Assembly (NCBI GenBank): GCA_002471665.1
Contig: DKQK01000069.1
Location: 50,207-114,206 of the forward strand
DNA length: 64,000 nt
From: Gammaproteobacteria bacterium UBA7310
Lineage (GTDB): Bacteria > Pseudomonadota > Gammaproteobacteria > Pseudomonadales > Ketobacteraceae
Reading direction: 5' to 3'
In this document: positions 8,430 through 17,772 of the stretch, in pieces
How positions within the stretch are numbered: the stretch's first letter is position 1
How the letters are laid out: every line of letters begins with the position of its first letter
Made by a program: the position numbers and the translations under genes
The notes under the pieces: model-generated
The model's database searches: none
The model's input: the letters and a program-made list of their open reading frames with translations, nothing else
Told to the model about the DNA's origin: nothing

Positions 8430-8939
8430 ATGGAAGCAATCTTGGTAATTCTTCACACCAGCATGGGCGACATCAAACTTGAGCTGAATAAAGAAAAAGC
8501 CCCCGTCACCGTGGAAAATTTTGTGGGCTATGTCAACGACGGCCACTACAACGGCACCGTCTTTCATCGCGTCATCGATGGCTTTATGATTCAGGGCGGT
8601 GGTTTCGATAAGGATATGCAACAGAAACCCACCAAGGATCCGATCAAGAACGAAGCGAACAACGGCCTGAAGAATGACCTGGGCACCATCGCCATGGCCC
8701 GCACACAGGACCCGCATTCCGCTTCGGCTCAATTTTTCATTAATATCAAAGACAACGATTTTCTGAACTTTTCCGCCGAGTCCACCCAGGGCTGGGGTTA
8801 TGCGGTATTCGGCAAAGTGGTTGATGGCATGGACGTGGTAAACCAGATTAAAGAAGTCAAAACCGGTCGCCACGGCTTCCATCAGGATGTACCCATGGAT
8901 CCCGTTATCATCGAAACAGCGGAAGTTGTTACCCAGTAA
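8430..8939 (+). CDS. ppiB: cytoplasmic cyclophilin, peptidyl-prolyl isomerase B
   Basis: Peptidyl-prolyl cis-trans isomerase of 169 residues with no signal peptide. Cyclophilin signatures include FHRVIDGFMIQGGGF at about 46-60, the Arg of which is catalytic, and SASAQFFINIKDNDFL. An AGGAAAG ribosome binding site precedes the ATG. Two bases separate its stop from lpxH, so the two are almost certainly co-transcribed. The same ppiB-lpxH pair occurs in pseudomonads. Confidence 0.97.
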   Translation: MEAILVILHTSMGDIKLELNKEKAPVTVENFVGYVNDGHYNGTVFHRVIDGFMIQGGGFDKDMQQKPTKDPIKNEANNGLKNDLGTIAMARTQDPHSASAQFFINIKDNDFLNFSAESTQGWGYAVFGKVVDGMDVVNQIKEVKTGRHGFHQDVPMDPVIIETAEVVTQ

Positions 8940-8941
8940 GC

Positions 8942-9673
8942 ATGACCACACTCTTTATTTCCGACTTGCACCTGGAAGACCAGCGCCCGGACATCACCCG
9001 GGCGTTCTTCTATTTTCTGGATCAGTTCGAAGGCAAGGCCGAGCGACTGTTTATACTGGGTGATTTGTTTGAAATCTGGTTGGGTGATGATGCCCTGACC
9101 GAAACCGCCCGCCAGGTGTCCACCCGCTTGAAGCAGTTTTCCACTGCCGGTTGCAGGGTGTTTATCATGCACGGTAATCGTGATTTTCTGCTGGGGCCGG
9201 ACTATGCCCGGGCTTGCGGCGCCCAGTTGATTGATGAACCCTGTATCATCAGAGTTGCAGAACAGGATTGCCTGTTAATGCACGGTGACACCCTCTGCAC
9301 GGATGACAGGCTGTATATGGATTTTCGCACGATGGTGCGCAACCCTGACTGGCAAAAAGTGTTTCTCGCCAAGCCCATTGCAGAGCGGATTGCATTTGGT
9401 CGACAGGCCCGACATCAAAGTCAGGAAGATGCCAAAGACAAAACCTATGAAATCCTGGACGTCAATGAGGACGCGGTAATCAACACCTGCAAACAGCATA
9501 ACACGCCGCTGTTTGTGCATGGACACACCCACCGGCCTGACCGTCATGTGGTGGATCTGGGGGGCCGGACCTGTGAACGCATTGTGCTGGGGGATTGGCA
9601 CAGCCAAGGTTGGTACCTTATTGCAGATGAAGACCAACTGGAGTTAAAGAGCTTCAGCTTTCCTTCACAATAA
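8942..9673 (+). CDS. lpxH: UDP-2,3-diacylglucosamine hydrolase LpxH
   Basis: Metal-dependent hydrolase of lipid A synthesis that releases lipid X and UMP at the inner face of the cytoplasmic membrane. The 243-residue calcineurin-like phosphoesterase has DLHL at 8-11, GDLFEIW near 40, GNRDF near 80, MHGDTLCTDD near 115 and HGHTHRP near 195, together forming the two-metal site. It is co-transcribed with ppiB and overlaps the convergent miaE by 9 bases. The nearby acyltransferase gene also serves lipid A. Confidence 0.97.
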   Translation: MTTLFISDLHLEDQRPDITRAFFYFLDQFEGKAERLFILGDLFEIWLGDDALTETARQVSTRLKQFSTAGCRVFIMHGNRDFLLGPDYARACGAQLIDEPCIIRVAEQDCLLMHGDTLCTDDRLYMDFRTMVRNPDWQKVFLAKPIAERIAFGRQARHQSQEDAKDKTYEILDVNEDAVINTCKQHNTPLFVHGHTHRPDRHVVDLGGRTCERIVLGDWHSQGWYLIADEDQLELKSFSFPSQ

Positions 9674-10294
9674 GGGCTGCGCCGGTATACCGCTGTGGAA
9701 ACGGAATTCCTCATCGGCGCTTTCGATCAGCGCCCGCTCAATCTCTCTGAAGGCGTTCACACGATCATCAATGGGCTCGGATGAATACTCGCGTGCCAGA
9801 TCCAGATAGTCCTCGAAATGCCGGCTCTCTGATTTGAGCAGAAACTGGTAGTATTTTCCAATATCCTGCGTGGCTTCCAGCTTGAGCAAATGGGGTACCA
9901 ATGCTTCAAAGCGCTCACAGGAACGGGCTTCAATAAAGGCACCAATGATTAAGGTATCAACCAATTTGTTGGGCTCGGTCTGGCGAATATGCTTGCGCAA
10001 ACCCATGGCGTAACGTGCCGGGCTCAGGTGATCATAGGTCACACCATGTTTTTCCATGAGTTCCAGCACTTGCTCAAAGTGAAGCAACTCCTCTCTCGCA
10101 AGTTGTGACAGTTTGTTCAGTAGATTGCGCCGGTCGACATAGCGGAACAAAAGATTCAGTGCGGTGGATGCTGCTTTTTTCTCGCAATGGGCGTGATCAA
10201 TCAGCAGCGTGGGAAGATTACTGAGTGCTGCTTCTATCCATTCCGGTGGTGTTGAACACCCCAAAAAGGCTCTGACTTCACTCATTTCTGCCAT
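9665..10294 (-). CDS. miaE: tRNA 2-methylthio-N6-isopentenyladenosine-37 hydroxylase MiaE
   Basis: Non-haem di-iron monooxygenase that hydroxylates the isopentenyl group of ms2i6A37 in tRNAs. The ferritin-like helices contain iron-binding motifs in DHAHCEKKAAS and REELLHFEQV near residues 35-90 and ESRHFEDY near 165. AGGAA lies 8 bases before the ATG at 10294 (209 residues). A TTG at 10300 would add two residues. It converges on lpxH with a short tail overlap, so no terminator separates the genes. Confidence 0.95.
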   Translation of the reverse strand: MAEMSEVRAFLGCSTPPEWIEAALSNLPTLLIDHAHCEKKAASTALNLLFRYVDRRNLLNKLSQLAREELLHFEQVLELMEKHGVTYDHLSPARYAMGLRKHIRQTEPNKLVDTLIIGAFIEARSCERFEALVPHLLKLEATQDIGKYYQFLLKSESRHFEDYLDLAREYSSEPIDDRVNAFREIERALIESADEEFRFHSGIPAQPLL

Positions 10295-10405
10295 ATCCAA
10301 AGTTCCTGCGCTGATTTCAAAGGGCGGATTATACTTACACGATAGTTTGAAATCGATTTTTATCCTATCCTATGTGCTTCATTACCGAATGGATCGCATT
10401 ACTCA

Positions 10406-11311
10406 GTGAGCAGCAAGTCACAAACCCATGATGTAAAAGGGGCCGTTTTTGTTCGTATCCTGACCTTGATTGGGAAGCTTCCCCTCCCTACCCTGGGCCT
10501 GATCGGTGACATGCTGGGTTACCTGGCCTGGTACATCGCCCCCGGCCCGCGCAACGTCACACTGAAAAATCTTGAGCTTTGCTTCCCAGACATGGACGCA
10601 GCGGAACGAACAAGCCTTGCCAAAGCATCCCTGCGGGAAACCTTGCGAACTGCTTTGGAAGTGGCTGCAGCCTGGTCACAAACCAGTGATCGCATGTTGT
10701 CTTACATAACCCATGCGGAGAACGAACAGCTGCTGGTCGAGGCCCAAGCGGCAGGTAAAGGTATTGTGTTTATCGTGCCACATTTCGGCAATTGGGAGCT
10801 GGCGAATTACTATATGGCCAAGAAGTGTGATCTGCTTGCCATGTACAAGCCGGCTGAATCCGCCGCTTTGGATAAATTAATCCATAAGGCTCGGTCGCAG
10901 AATACTCAAATGGTTGCTGCGGACCGACGCGGTGTATTGGCGCTTTACAAAGCGCTTCCCCAAGGCAAGGCGACCGGCGTGCTGCCCGACCAGGAGCCTG
11001 AGATCAAAACCGGTGTTTGGGTACCTTTCTTTGGCGTCACCGCCCTGACCCCCAAGCTGGTCAGTAAGCTGAGCAATGACACTGACTCCGTTGCCATCGG
11101 TTTTGGTTGTCAACGCAATCCGGATGGAAAAACCTTTCACGTCTTCTATGAGCCGGTGGATGCCGCGTTCTACACATCCGATATCGAAACCTCAGCTGCC
11201 GCCATGAATCGCTGTGTGGAGAACATCATCCTGCGGGACCCAAAACAGTACCAATGGGAATACAAGCGCTTTAAGCGACGCCCCAACAAACAACCCAGCC
11301 TGTATAAATGA
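10406..11311 (+). CDS. lysophospholipid acyltransferase, LpxL/HtrB (lipid A acyltransferase) family
   Basis: Transfers secondary acyl chains onto lipid A precursors at the inner membrane. The 301-residue protein has an N-terminal membrane-anchoring segment, the catalytic HX4E motif HFGNWE near 130, and the conserved DQEP near 196 in the substrate-binding region. It starts with GTG and has a poor ribosome binding site. It is divergent from miaE and upstream of acnB. Whether it is LpxL-like or LpxM-like cannot be told by eye. It could also be an ornithine-lipid type acyltransferase, but the HFGNWE and DQEP motifs favour lipid A. Confidence 0.88.
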   Translation: MSSKSQTHDVKGAVFVRILTLIGKLPLPTLGLIGDMLGYLAWYIAPGPRNVTLKNLELCFPDMDAAERTSLAKASLRETLRTALEVAAAWSQTSDRMLSYITHAENEQLLVEAQAAGKGIVFIVPHFGNWELANYYMAKKCDLLAMYKPAESAALDKLIHKARSQNTQMVAADRRGVLALYKALPQGKATGVLPDQEPEIKTGVWVPFFGVTALTPKLVSKLSNDTDSVAIGFGCQRNPDGKTFHVFYEPVDAAFYTSDIETSAAAMNRCVENIILRDPKQYQWEYKRFKRRPNKQPSLYK

Positions 11312-11420
11312 CCGATCGGTCCACCTATCAATTTTTATCAAAACTCTGAATTACAATGAGTTACGACAGTTTGTTGCCAAGAGCTCTGAAGTTTTGATTG
11401 CTGTAAACTGATTTGAAGTT

Positions 11421-11429
11421 TGGTATAAT
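11421..11429 (+). promoter_or_regulatory. extended -10 promoter of acnB
   Basis: TGGTATAAT, a perfect -10 with the TGn extension, lies about 110 bases before the acnB GTG. No good -35 is visible at 17 bases, as is common for extended -10 promoters. The 5' leader of about 100 bases contains short GC-rich inverted repeats (GCCCA/TGGGC near 11457-11482) that could fold. Confidence 0.6.
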
Positions 11430-11539
11430 TCGCGCGCAAAATTTTCGGTATCGCACGCCCATCTTACATTCGGTGGGCATTCGCTGGCTGGCAAAACCGG
11501 CCCACCGCAATCGAAGTCACACTGTAGAGAGGTCATACC

Positions 11540-14143
11540 GTGCTCGAAGCTTATCGCAAACATGTAGAAGAACGTGCCGCCCAAGGCATCCCACCCAAGC
11601 CCTTGGACGAGAAACAAGCCGCCGATCTGGTGGAGTTGCTGAAGAATCCACCCGCCGGAGAAGAAGACTTTCTGGTAGAGCTGTTGACCTATCGTGTTCC
11701 TGCCGGTGTTGATCAGGCTGCCTACGTAAAGGCAGGTTTTCTGGCTGCGGTCGCAAAAGGTGAGGCCACCTCTCCGCTGATTGACAAGCGCAAAGCCACT
11801 GAATTGCTGGGCACCATGCTCGGTGGCTACAACGTCCAGCCATTGATTGATTTACTGGATGATGCCGAAGTGGGCGATCTGGCCGTTGCCGGCCTGAGTA
11901 AAACCCTCCTGGTATTCGACGCATTCCACGATGTGGTCGAAAAGTCCAAGAACAGTGAGAATGCCAAGAAAGTTCTGCAATCCTGGGCTGATGGTGAGTG
12001 GTTCACCAGCAAGCCTGAACTGCCGCAAAAAATCACCATCACGGTGTTCAAGGTGACCGGTGAAACCAATACCGATGACCTGTCCCCAGCCCAGGATGCA
12101 TGGTCGCGACCGGACATCCCGTTGCACGCCAACGCCATGCTGAAAAACGAACGGGAAGGCATCACCCCGGAGAAGCCCGGTGAAATCGGCCCCATCAGCC
12201 AGATTGAAGCCCTTAAAGCCAAAGGCCATACCGTTGCCTATGTGGGCGACGTTGTGGGTACCGGATCATCCCGTAAGTCCGCCACCAACTCGGTGCTGTG
12301 GTTTACCGGTGATGACATTCCGTATATTCCCAACAAGCGACAAGGCGGTATCTGTATCGGCAGCAAAATCGCACCGATTTTCTTCAATACCATGGAAGAT
12401 GCCGGCGCCCTGCCCTTCGAAGCGGATGTATCCGATCTGAACATGGGCGATGTGGTGGACATCTATCCCTATGAAGGCAAAATCACAAAGCACGACTCCG
12501 ATGAAGTGATTTCAGAATTCCAGTTGAAGTCCGACGTTCTGATCGATGAGGTTCGCGCCGGTGGCCGTATCAATATGATCATCGGCCGTGGCCTGACCAA
12601 CCGGGCCCGGGAAGCACTGGGATTGGGTGCATCCGACCTGTTCCGTTCCCCTGTTGATGTTGCCGCTTCGGATAAGGGCTTCACTCTGGCGCAGAAAATG
12701 GTCGGAAAAGCCTGTGGCGTTGAAGGTGTTCGCCCCGGCCAATACTGCGAACCCAGAATGACCACAGTGGGCTCGCAGGACACCACCGGGCCGATGACCC
12801 GTGATGAACTGAAGGATCTTGCGTGCCTGGGTTTCTCAGCCGATCTTACCATGCAGTCCTTCTGCCACACAGCGGCCTACCCCAAACCTGTGGATGTGGA
12901 AATGCAGCACAGCCTGCCCGACTTTATTATGAATCGCGGCGGCGTATCCCTGCGCCCTGGTGACGGTATTATCCACAGCTGGCTGAACCGTATGTTGCTG
13001 CCGGACACGGTGGGCACCGGTGGTGATTCCCACACACGATTCCCCATTGGCATTTCCTTCCCGGCTGGCTCGGGCTTGGTCGCGTTTGCCGCAGCCACCG
13101 GCGTCATGCCTCTGGATATGCCCGAATCGGTATTGGTCAAATTCACCGGTAAGCGTCAACCCGGAATCACTCTGCGCGACCTGGTACACGCTATTCCGCT
13201 GTACGCCATCAAATCCGGTTTTCTGACCGTTGAGAAAAAAGGCAAAAAGAACATCTTCTCCGGCCGGGTGCTGGAAATTGAAGGGCTGGAAGATCTCACC
13301 GTAGAACAGGCTTTCGAACTGTCCGATGCATCCGCGGAACGTTCAGCAGCAGGTTGCACCATTACCCTGTCTGAAGAATCCGTTGCTGAGTACCTGAAAT
13401 CCAATATCACGCTGCTGAAGTGGATGATTGCCAACGGCTATGGTGCTGCTCGCACTCTGGAACGCCGCATCACCGCCATGGAAGAATGGCTCGCCAATCC
13501 ATCTCTGATGCGTGCCGATGCGGACGCCGAGTACACCGAAGTTATCGAAATCAATATGGATGAGATCAAAGAGCCCATCCTGTGCTGCCCCAATGACCCA
13601 GACGATGCCAAAACCCTGTCTGATGTGGCCGGTGACAAAATCGATGAGGTTTTCATTGGCTCCTGCATGACCAATATCGGCCACTTCCGTGCAGCCGGTA
13701 AGCTGTTGGATAAAGTGCCCGGTGGTTCCCTGAGCACACGCCTGTGGCTGGCACCACCCACCAAGATGGACGAGCACCAATTAATGGAAGAAGGTTACTA
13801 CAACATTTACGGCCGCGCCGGTGCCCGCACTGAGATGCCCGGTTGTTCTCTGTGTATGGGTAACCAGGCTCGCGTCGCACCTGGATCCACAGTGGTTTCC
13901 ACCTCTACCCGCAACTTCCCCAACCGTTTGGGCCAGGGAGCGAATGTGTATCTGGGGTCTGCTGAATTGGCGTCGGTGGCTGCGGTTCTGGGTAAACTGC
14001 CTAGCGCAGAAGAGTACATGACATACGCGCAAGATATTGACAGCATGGCTGCTGACATCTATCGCTACATGAACTTTGATAAGATGCCTGAGTATCAGGA
14101 AGTGGCTGACAAAGTGAAGATCCAGGTGGCCCAGGACGCCTAA
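11540..14143 (+). CDS. acnB: aconitate hydratase B
   Basis: TCA-cycle enzyme that isomerises citrate and isocitrate, and may also act on 2-methylisocitrate. The 867-residue protein has the AcnB-type order: N-terminal HEAT-like domain (MLEAYRKHVEERAAQGIPPK), then the swivelling domain, then the Fe-S core. The [4Fe-4S] ligands are the Cys in GSCMTNIG near 708 and the two in GCSLCMGN near 770. The start is GTG, 15 bases after AGAGAGG. It is a single-gene unit with its own promoter and terminator. Confidence 0.99.
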   Translation: MLEAYRKHVEERAAQGIPPKPLDEKQAADLVELLKNPPAGEEDFLVELLTYRVPAGVDQAAYVKAGFLAAVAKGEATSPLIDKRKATELLGTMLGGYNVQPLIDLLDDAEVGDLAVAGLSKTLLVFDAFHDVVEKSKNSENAKKVLQSWADGEWFTSKPELPQKITITVFKVTGETNTDDLSPAQDAWSRPDIPLHANAMLKNEREGITPEKPGEIGPISQIEALKAKGHTVAYVGDVVGTGSSRKSATNSVLWFTGDDIPYIPNKRQGGICIGSKIAPIFFNTMEDAGALPFEADVSDLNMGDVVDIYPYEGKITKHDSDEVISEFQLKSDVLIDEVRAGGRINMIIGRGLTNRAREALGLGASDLFRSPVDVAASDKGFTLAQKMVGKACGVEGVRPGQYCEPRMTTVGSQDTTGPMTRDELKDLACLGFSADLTMQSFCHTAAYPKPVDVEMQHSLPDFIMNRGGVSLRPGDGIIHSWLNRMLLPDTVGTGGDSHTRFPIGISFPAGSGLVAFAAATGVMPLDMPESVLVKFTGKRQPGITLRDLVHAIPLYAIKSGFLTVEKKGKKNIFSGRVLEIEGLEDLTVEQAFELSDASAERSAAGCTITLSEESVAEYLKSNITLLKWMIANGYGAARTLERRITAMEEWLANPSLMRADADAEYTEVIEINMDEIKEPILCCPNDPDDAKTLSDVAGDKIDEVFIGSCMTNIGHFRAAGKLLDKVPGGSLSTRLWLAPPTKMDEHQLMEEGYYNIYGRAGARTEMPGCSLCMGNQARVAPGSTVVSTSTRNFPNRLGQGANVYLGSAELASVAAVLGKLPSAEEYMTYAQDIDSMAADIYRYMNFDKMPEYQEVADKVKIQVAQDA

Positions 14144-14154
14144 GATCAGAAGCC

Positions 14155-14189
14155 AATAAAAAAGCCCCGTTCTGCGGGGCTTTTTTATT
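14155..14189 (+). terminator. bidirectional terminator between acnB and the outer-membrane protein gene
   Basis: A perfect stem, AATAAAAAAGCCCCG with CGGGGCTTTTTTATT, closes a five-base loop in the gap between two convergent genes. It has a T-run on both strands and should end acnB and the nine-gene minus-strand operon. Confidence 0.95.
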
Positions 14190-14192
14190 GCT

Positions 14193-14813
14193 CTAGAATG
14201 TTCTCGCTATGCCAATATTGATACCGGTACTTCGCACATCGAAAGGCTTGCTGCTGTCATCAAGAAAATCCGAACGTTGTTTGTAGGTAAACTCGGAACG
14301 CAGCAGCCACCGGTTCTTCAGATCCCAAAGCACACCCGCACCGACATAAAATCCCCAACCGGAATCGGAAGCAGTGTCGCTACCGGATGGTTTAAGGCCA
14401 TAGAATGCCTCGTCGAGGGTTATCTCCATACGATAGGCAAGCAGCCCACCGCGACCAAACAATACCAATGAGTCCATCCAATCAGTTTCGGTTTGGTAAT
14501 GAATACCCGCCAGCAACTCCACACTGTCTAAGGTGAGTTGGTAAGAGCCGGTATTATCCTCCTGTGTGGGAGTGGATGCATCATTGATTCCGGTAACCGC
14601 TGCTTCCAGGTAAAAACGCTGCTGCAGAGGCCATAGCACTCCCGCTTCCGCCGACAATGAATTATCAAAGTCTGCGTCTGCCACATCCAACCAATCATAG
14701 CTGAGCAACAGGTAAACTTGCCGGGATTCAGCTGAACCGGTGTCTGCGTGACCCACCGCAGAGTACATACCCAAAACCATCACCAACAACCATGGGAGCA
14801 ATAAAGACTTCAA
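14193..14813 (-). CDS. predicted eight-strand outer-membrane beta-barrel protein
   Basis: Function unknown. The 206-residue protein has a signal peptide ending near VGHA-DTGS (residues 1-23), alternating hydrophobic strands through its length (VYLLLSYDWLDV, YLEAAVTGI, ELLAGIHYQ, WLLRSEFTYKQR) and a terminal GIARTF with the C-terminal phenylalanine used in outer-membrane assembly. Its size fits an OmpA-like or OprF-like eight-strand barrel. Its ATG overlaps the stop of the lipoprotein gene by four bases, so the pair is translationally coupled. It is the last gene of the nine-gene operon. Confidence 0.75.
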   Translation of the reverse strand: MKSLLLPWLLVMVLGMYSAVGHADTGSAESRQVYLLLSYDWLDVADADFDNSLSAEAGVLWPLQQRFYLEAAVTGINDASTPTQEDNTGSYQLTLDSVELLAGIHYQTETDWMDSLVLFGRGGLLAYRMEITLDEAFYGLKPSGSDTASDSGWGFYVGAGVLWDLKNRWLLRSEFTYKQRSDFLDDSSKPFDVRSTGINIGIARTF

Positions 14814-15721
14814 GGCCGATACTCCACTGTTACGGTGTCACTGGTGCTGCCAATGGCGAATCCGCCGCTGATATCCGCACCCAGATCGTTCCCGACTTCG
14901 CGGAACACGGTTAATGACAGGGTGCAATATTCCAAGTCGAAAGTTTCAATTTTTATATCCTGGCGCCCAATCAATCCGAATGAATAGGTCTCCAGTATAG
15001 AGCCTACGATAATAACGCTGAGAGCGCTGAGCGTATTGGTGACTTGGTTAACAAAATTGGTGGACGGTATTAATTCACCAACAGATACCGTATGGGAACC
15101 CGGATCCGCACTGGATAGAATGTCGGATGTTCCCCATTGCACCTCGCGGGAGCCCGAGAAACAGGTCTGCACACTGGTAAACCGGGTTTGCTCAGTATCG
15201 GGTGAAGTCGTCCAACTGAGCACAATCTCCTGACTTCGCGTTGTATAGATCTCGTTTGATAACGGCGAACTCAACACAATGGCCTCCGGAAACGCAACTT
15301 GCGTGCGGTAACCCACCAACTCCCCGGGGCCCGGGTCCACCAGCAGCTCATCAACCGGATACCAACGATCAGCTCGCGCGGCGACCGGATCAAAATCCAC
15401 AGCAAACTCAATCCCCGCCGTGGCGTCTGACAAATCCACAACTGTGGAGTAATCCCCACTCAGATTCTGCAATGAACGTAAAATTGCGGAATCGGTATCA
15501 CTCTTGGCAACGATGATATCACCAGCAACAAGCGCCGCTTTGCGACCATCCTGAAAATAGGAGGCAGCCACGTTGGCCTGGAGTAAGCCCGCCGGCAGGT
15601 TTGCCTGTATCGTGACCGACACACCTTCGTTGGAAACAGGGGCTCGTAAAGAGTCGCTCTCACCCGAGTAGCAGGCGGTCAATGCCGGTAAAAGAACGCA
15701 TAACAGGGGAATAAAACGCAT
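14810..15721 (-). CDS. hypothetical lipoprotein
   Basis: I do not recognise the family. The 303-residue protein has a lipoprotein signal peptide with lipobox LTAC, lipidated Cys at residue 17, and a CYSGES mature start whose +2 residue (Tyr) does not signal inner-membrane retention, so an outer-membrane location is likely. The body is rich in beta-strand, Ser and Thr, and resembles surface or periplasmic beta-sandwich proteins. The gene directly abuts the reductase gene upstream and overlaps the barrel gene downstream, which suggests that lipoprotein and barrel work together. Confidence 0.75.
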   Translation of the reverse strand: MRFIPLLCVLLPALTACYSGESDSLRAPVSNEGVSVTIQANLPAGLLQANVAASYFQDGRKAALVAGDIIVAKSDTDSAILRSLQNLSGDYSTVVDLSDATAGIEFAVDFDPVAARADRWYPVDELLVDPGPGELVGYRTQVAFPEAIVLSSPLSNEIYTTRSQEIVLSWTTSPDTEQTRFTSVQTCFSGSREVQWGTSDILSSADPGSHTVSVGELIPSTNFVNQVTNTLSALSVIIVGSILETYSFGLIGRQDIKIETFDLEYCTLSLTVFREVGNDLGADISGGFAIGSTSDTVTVEYRP

Positions 15722-16462
15722 TTACAGACTCAATCGCTTGAAGACGAATTCAGGGATGTTTTTGATGATCATCATAATCCCCCACCAAAACCAGGGTAAG
15801 TAGACTTCATTACGTTTCTTATCGATGGCACTGACAATACCGGCAGCCACCTGGTCCGGCGTTGCCCAAAGCGGTCCACCCTTATCAAATTCCGTGGTCA
15901 TCGGCGTGTCGACAAATCCGGGTTTCACGGTCAGCACGTGAACCCCGGATGCGAACAACCGGTTACGCAACCCCTGTAGAAACAGGGTTACCATTCCCTT
16001 GGCCGCGCCATAAACATAGTTGGACTGTCGCCCCCGATCCCCCGCCACTGAGGAAATAACCGCTATATTCCCCGTCCCCTGCTTCTCAAATTCATTGGCT
16101 GCAAGCGTGCAAAGTGAGATCACGCTTAGCGCATTGGTATTGATTTCAGCCAACGCGGTTTCATAGGATGCTTCACATGCTTTCTGGTCGGGCAAGGTAC
16201 CATGGGCAATCAGGATGCCATCTATCCTGCCCATGGCGTCCAGTGCGGCATCCCAACAGGGCTGATGTGAATCCGTAGCGTTTACATCCAGCAAATGAGT
16301 ATGAACCTTGGCGGCTCCTCTTACTTGATAATCATTTGCTAAAGTGTCCAGCTTGCTCTGATTTCGAGCCACCAGAAACAGGCTGTAACCACGAACCGCC
16401 CAAAGCCGACAAACCGACTCCGCAATGGCGGAGGTCGCTCCAATAATAATCCAATTTTTCAT
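15722..16462 (-). CDS. SDR-family reductase, DprE2-like (polyprenylphosphoryl-2-keto-ribose reductase)
   Basis: Predicted NAD(P)H-dependent reductase of the second epimerisation step from polyprenyl-phosphoryl ribose to arabinose. The 246-residue Rossmann protein has the cofactor motif GATSAIAES at 8-16, the form seen in DprE2-like SDRs instead of TGxxxGIG, catalytic Ser in ISSVAG near 141, and YGAAK near 154-158. A hydrophobic C-terminal segment (WFWWGIMMIIKNI) could hold it at the membrane. Its ATG overlaps the stop of the oxidase gene by four bases. Function is inferred largely from that pairing; alone it would be only an SDR. Confidence 0.8.
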   Translation of the reverse strand: MKNWIIIGATSAIAESVCRLWAVRGYSLFLVARNQSKLDTLANDYQVRGAAKVHTHLLDVNATDSHQPCWDAALDAMGRIDGILIAHGTLPDQKACEASYETALAEINTNALSVISLCTLAANEFEKQGTGNIAVISSVAGDRGRQSNYVYGAAKGMVTLFLQGLRNRLFASGVHVLTVKPGFVDTPMTTEFDKGGPLWATPDQVAAGIVSAIDKKRNEVYLPWFWWGIMMIIKNIPEFVFKRLSL

Positions 16463-17769
16463 GATGTTGATTCCATTACTCGCTGCCAGAAACTGGAGGT
16501 GATATGAGGATCTTTAAAGTGTTGCAACTTGCTGGCATTCGGATAAAACGATTGAAAGTGCTCAGCTTTCATGTGCGCATCCTTGGCGGGATACAGGGCA
16601 CCGCCCGCCTGCACCACCACTTCATCAAGTTGATCAAACAGGTGCATGGTGAGACTGCCTTTATAGGGAAAATCCAGTGCCAAGGTGGTGCCCGGCCTGG
16701 GAAAGGACAGCAGTGCCGGCGTTGGAACATCACCGAATACTTTCAATACTGCAAGAAAAGATCCGTAATTGGCTCTGCCGATGCGCTGTAGAAGCTCTGT
16801 TATGGCGGCTTCACTGTTTTCCATGGGAATCACACACTGGTATTGCAGGAAACCTTTTGGACCGTACATTCGATTCCAATTATGAATGTGATCCAGAGGG
16901 TAGAAAAACGGATCATAGTGCATCGTCTGATAGGAAACTTTGTCCAATTGACGATTATAATAGAGCCAGTTAAACGCTTTCAAAGACAGGCTGTTCACCA
17001 GGGATACCGGCGGATCCACCGGCATGCTCAGTTGCGTACCCGGCCGCGGCGGCCTGGGCTGAACCGGACGGGCATGATTACCCCGGGTAAAATGGCCACG
17101 ACCAAGCTTGTTGCCAGCGGCCAGGCAATCAACCCAGGCTACCGTGTATTCATAATCCTGTTCCGATTCCTCGGAGAGCCGGAAGAATTCGGCAAGGTTT
17201 TCATACTTGATGTTCTCAGCATTGATAGCGGAATTGGCCACTTTTTTCAGCTGCAGTTCCGCCCAGGTAATAAACCCGGTCACGCCCAGTCCGCCAATAG
17301 TGGCAGCATACCAGTCAGCGTTTTCAGTGCGGGAACAGACCCGCCTTGAACCGTCGCTGCGCAACAGCTCAAACTGAATCACATGGGAGCCAAAGGTTCC
17401 CGCCACATGATGGTTCTTGCCATGAACATCATTGGCGATGGAGCCGCCAACGGTAGCAAATTTGGTACCTGGTGTTACCGGTAAAAACCAGCCCTGTGGC
17501 TCCGCCACGGCAAGGATATCCGCTAATGTAGTGCCAGACTCGCAGCGCATCACCCCGGATTCCGTATCAAAGCTGATAAAGCGCCTCATAAACCGGGTAG
17601 AAAGCACAGTGCCCTCTTGCAGCATGCAACTATCACCGTAGCTGCGCGCATTGCCCTGTGGCAGAAACGGTGTTTCTGTTGCAGGCAAGGTATCAGGCAT
17701 CCAGTGCAAGTCTTGACCCATTTGTTGCTGATAGGGGTATCTGCCCCAGGATACGTAAGGTTTAGTCAT
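16459..17769 (-). CDS. FAD-binding oxidase, DprE1-like (polyprenylphosphoryl-ribose 2'-oxidase)
   Basis: Predicted to oxidise polyprenyl-phosphoryl ribose to the 2-keto form with FAD. The 436-residue protein has an N-terminal FAD_binding_4 domain (GNARSYGDSC near 38-47, GTKFATVGGSIANDVHGKNH near 100-120) and a C-terminal oxidase domain with ALYPAKDAH, in which Lys aligns with the active-site lysine of mycobacterial DprE1. In my alignment from memory the DprE1 cysteine hit by benzothiazinones (Cys387) is Ala here (TTLALDFP). It lies three bases after the HAD-UbiA gene and overlaps the reductase gene. Confidence 0.85.
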   Translation of the reverse strand: MTKPYVSWGRYPYQQQMGQDLHWMPDTLPATETPFLPQGNARSYGDSCMLQEGTVLSTRFMRRFISFDTESGVMRCESGTTLADILAVAEPQGWFLPVTPGTKFATVGGSIANDVHGKNHHVAGTFGSHVIQFELLRSDGSRRVCSRTENADWYAATIGGLGVTGFITWAELQLKKVANSAINAENIKYENLAEFFRLSEESEQDYEYTVAWVDCLAAGNKLGRGHFTRGNHARPVQPRPPRPGTQLSMPVDPPVSLVNSLSLKAFNWLYYNRQLDKVSYQTMHYDPFFYPLDHIHNWNRMYGPKGFLQYQCVIPMENSEAAITELLQRIGRANYGSFLAVLKVFGDVPTPALLSFPRPGTTLALDFPYKGSLTMHLFDQLDEVVVQAGGALYPAKDAHMKAEHFQSFYPNASKLQHFKDPHITSSFWQRVMESTS

Positions 17770-17772
17770 ACA

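Noticed and set aside
11310..11321. 12-base palindrome GACCGATCGGTC after the acyltransferase gene
   Set aside because: It has no room for a loop and no T-run on the nearest side; too short to call a terminator or operator.
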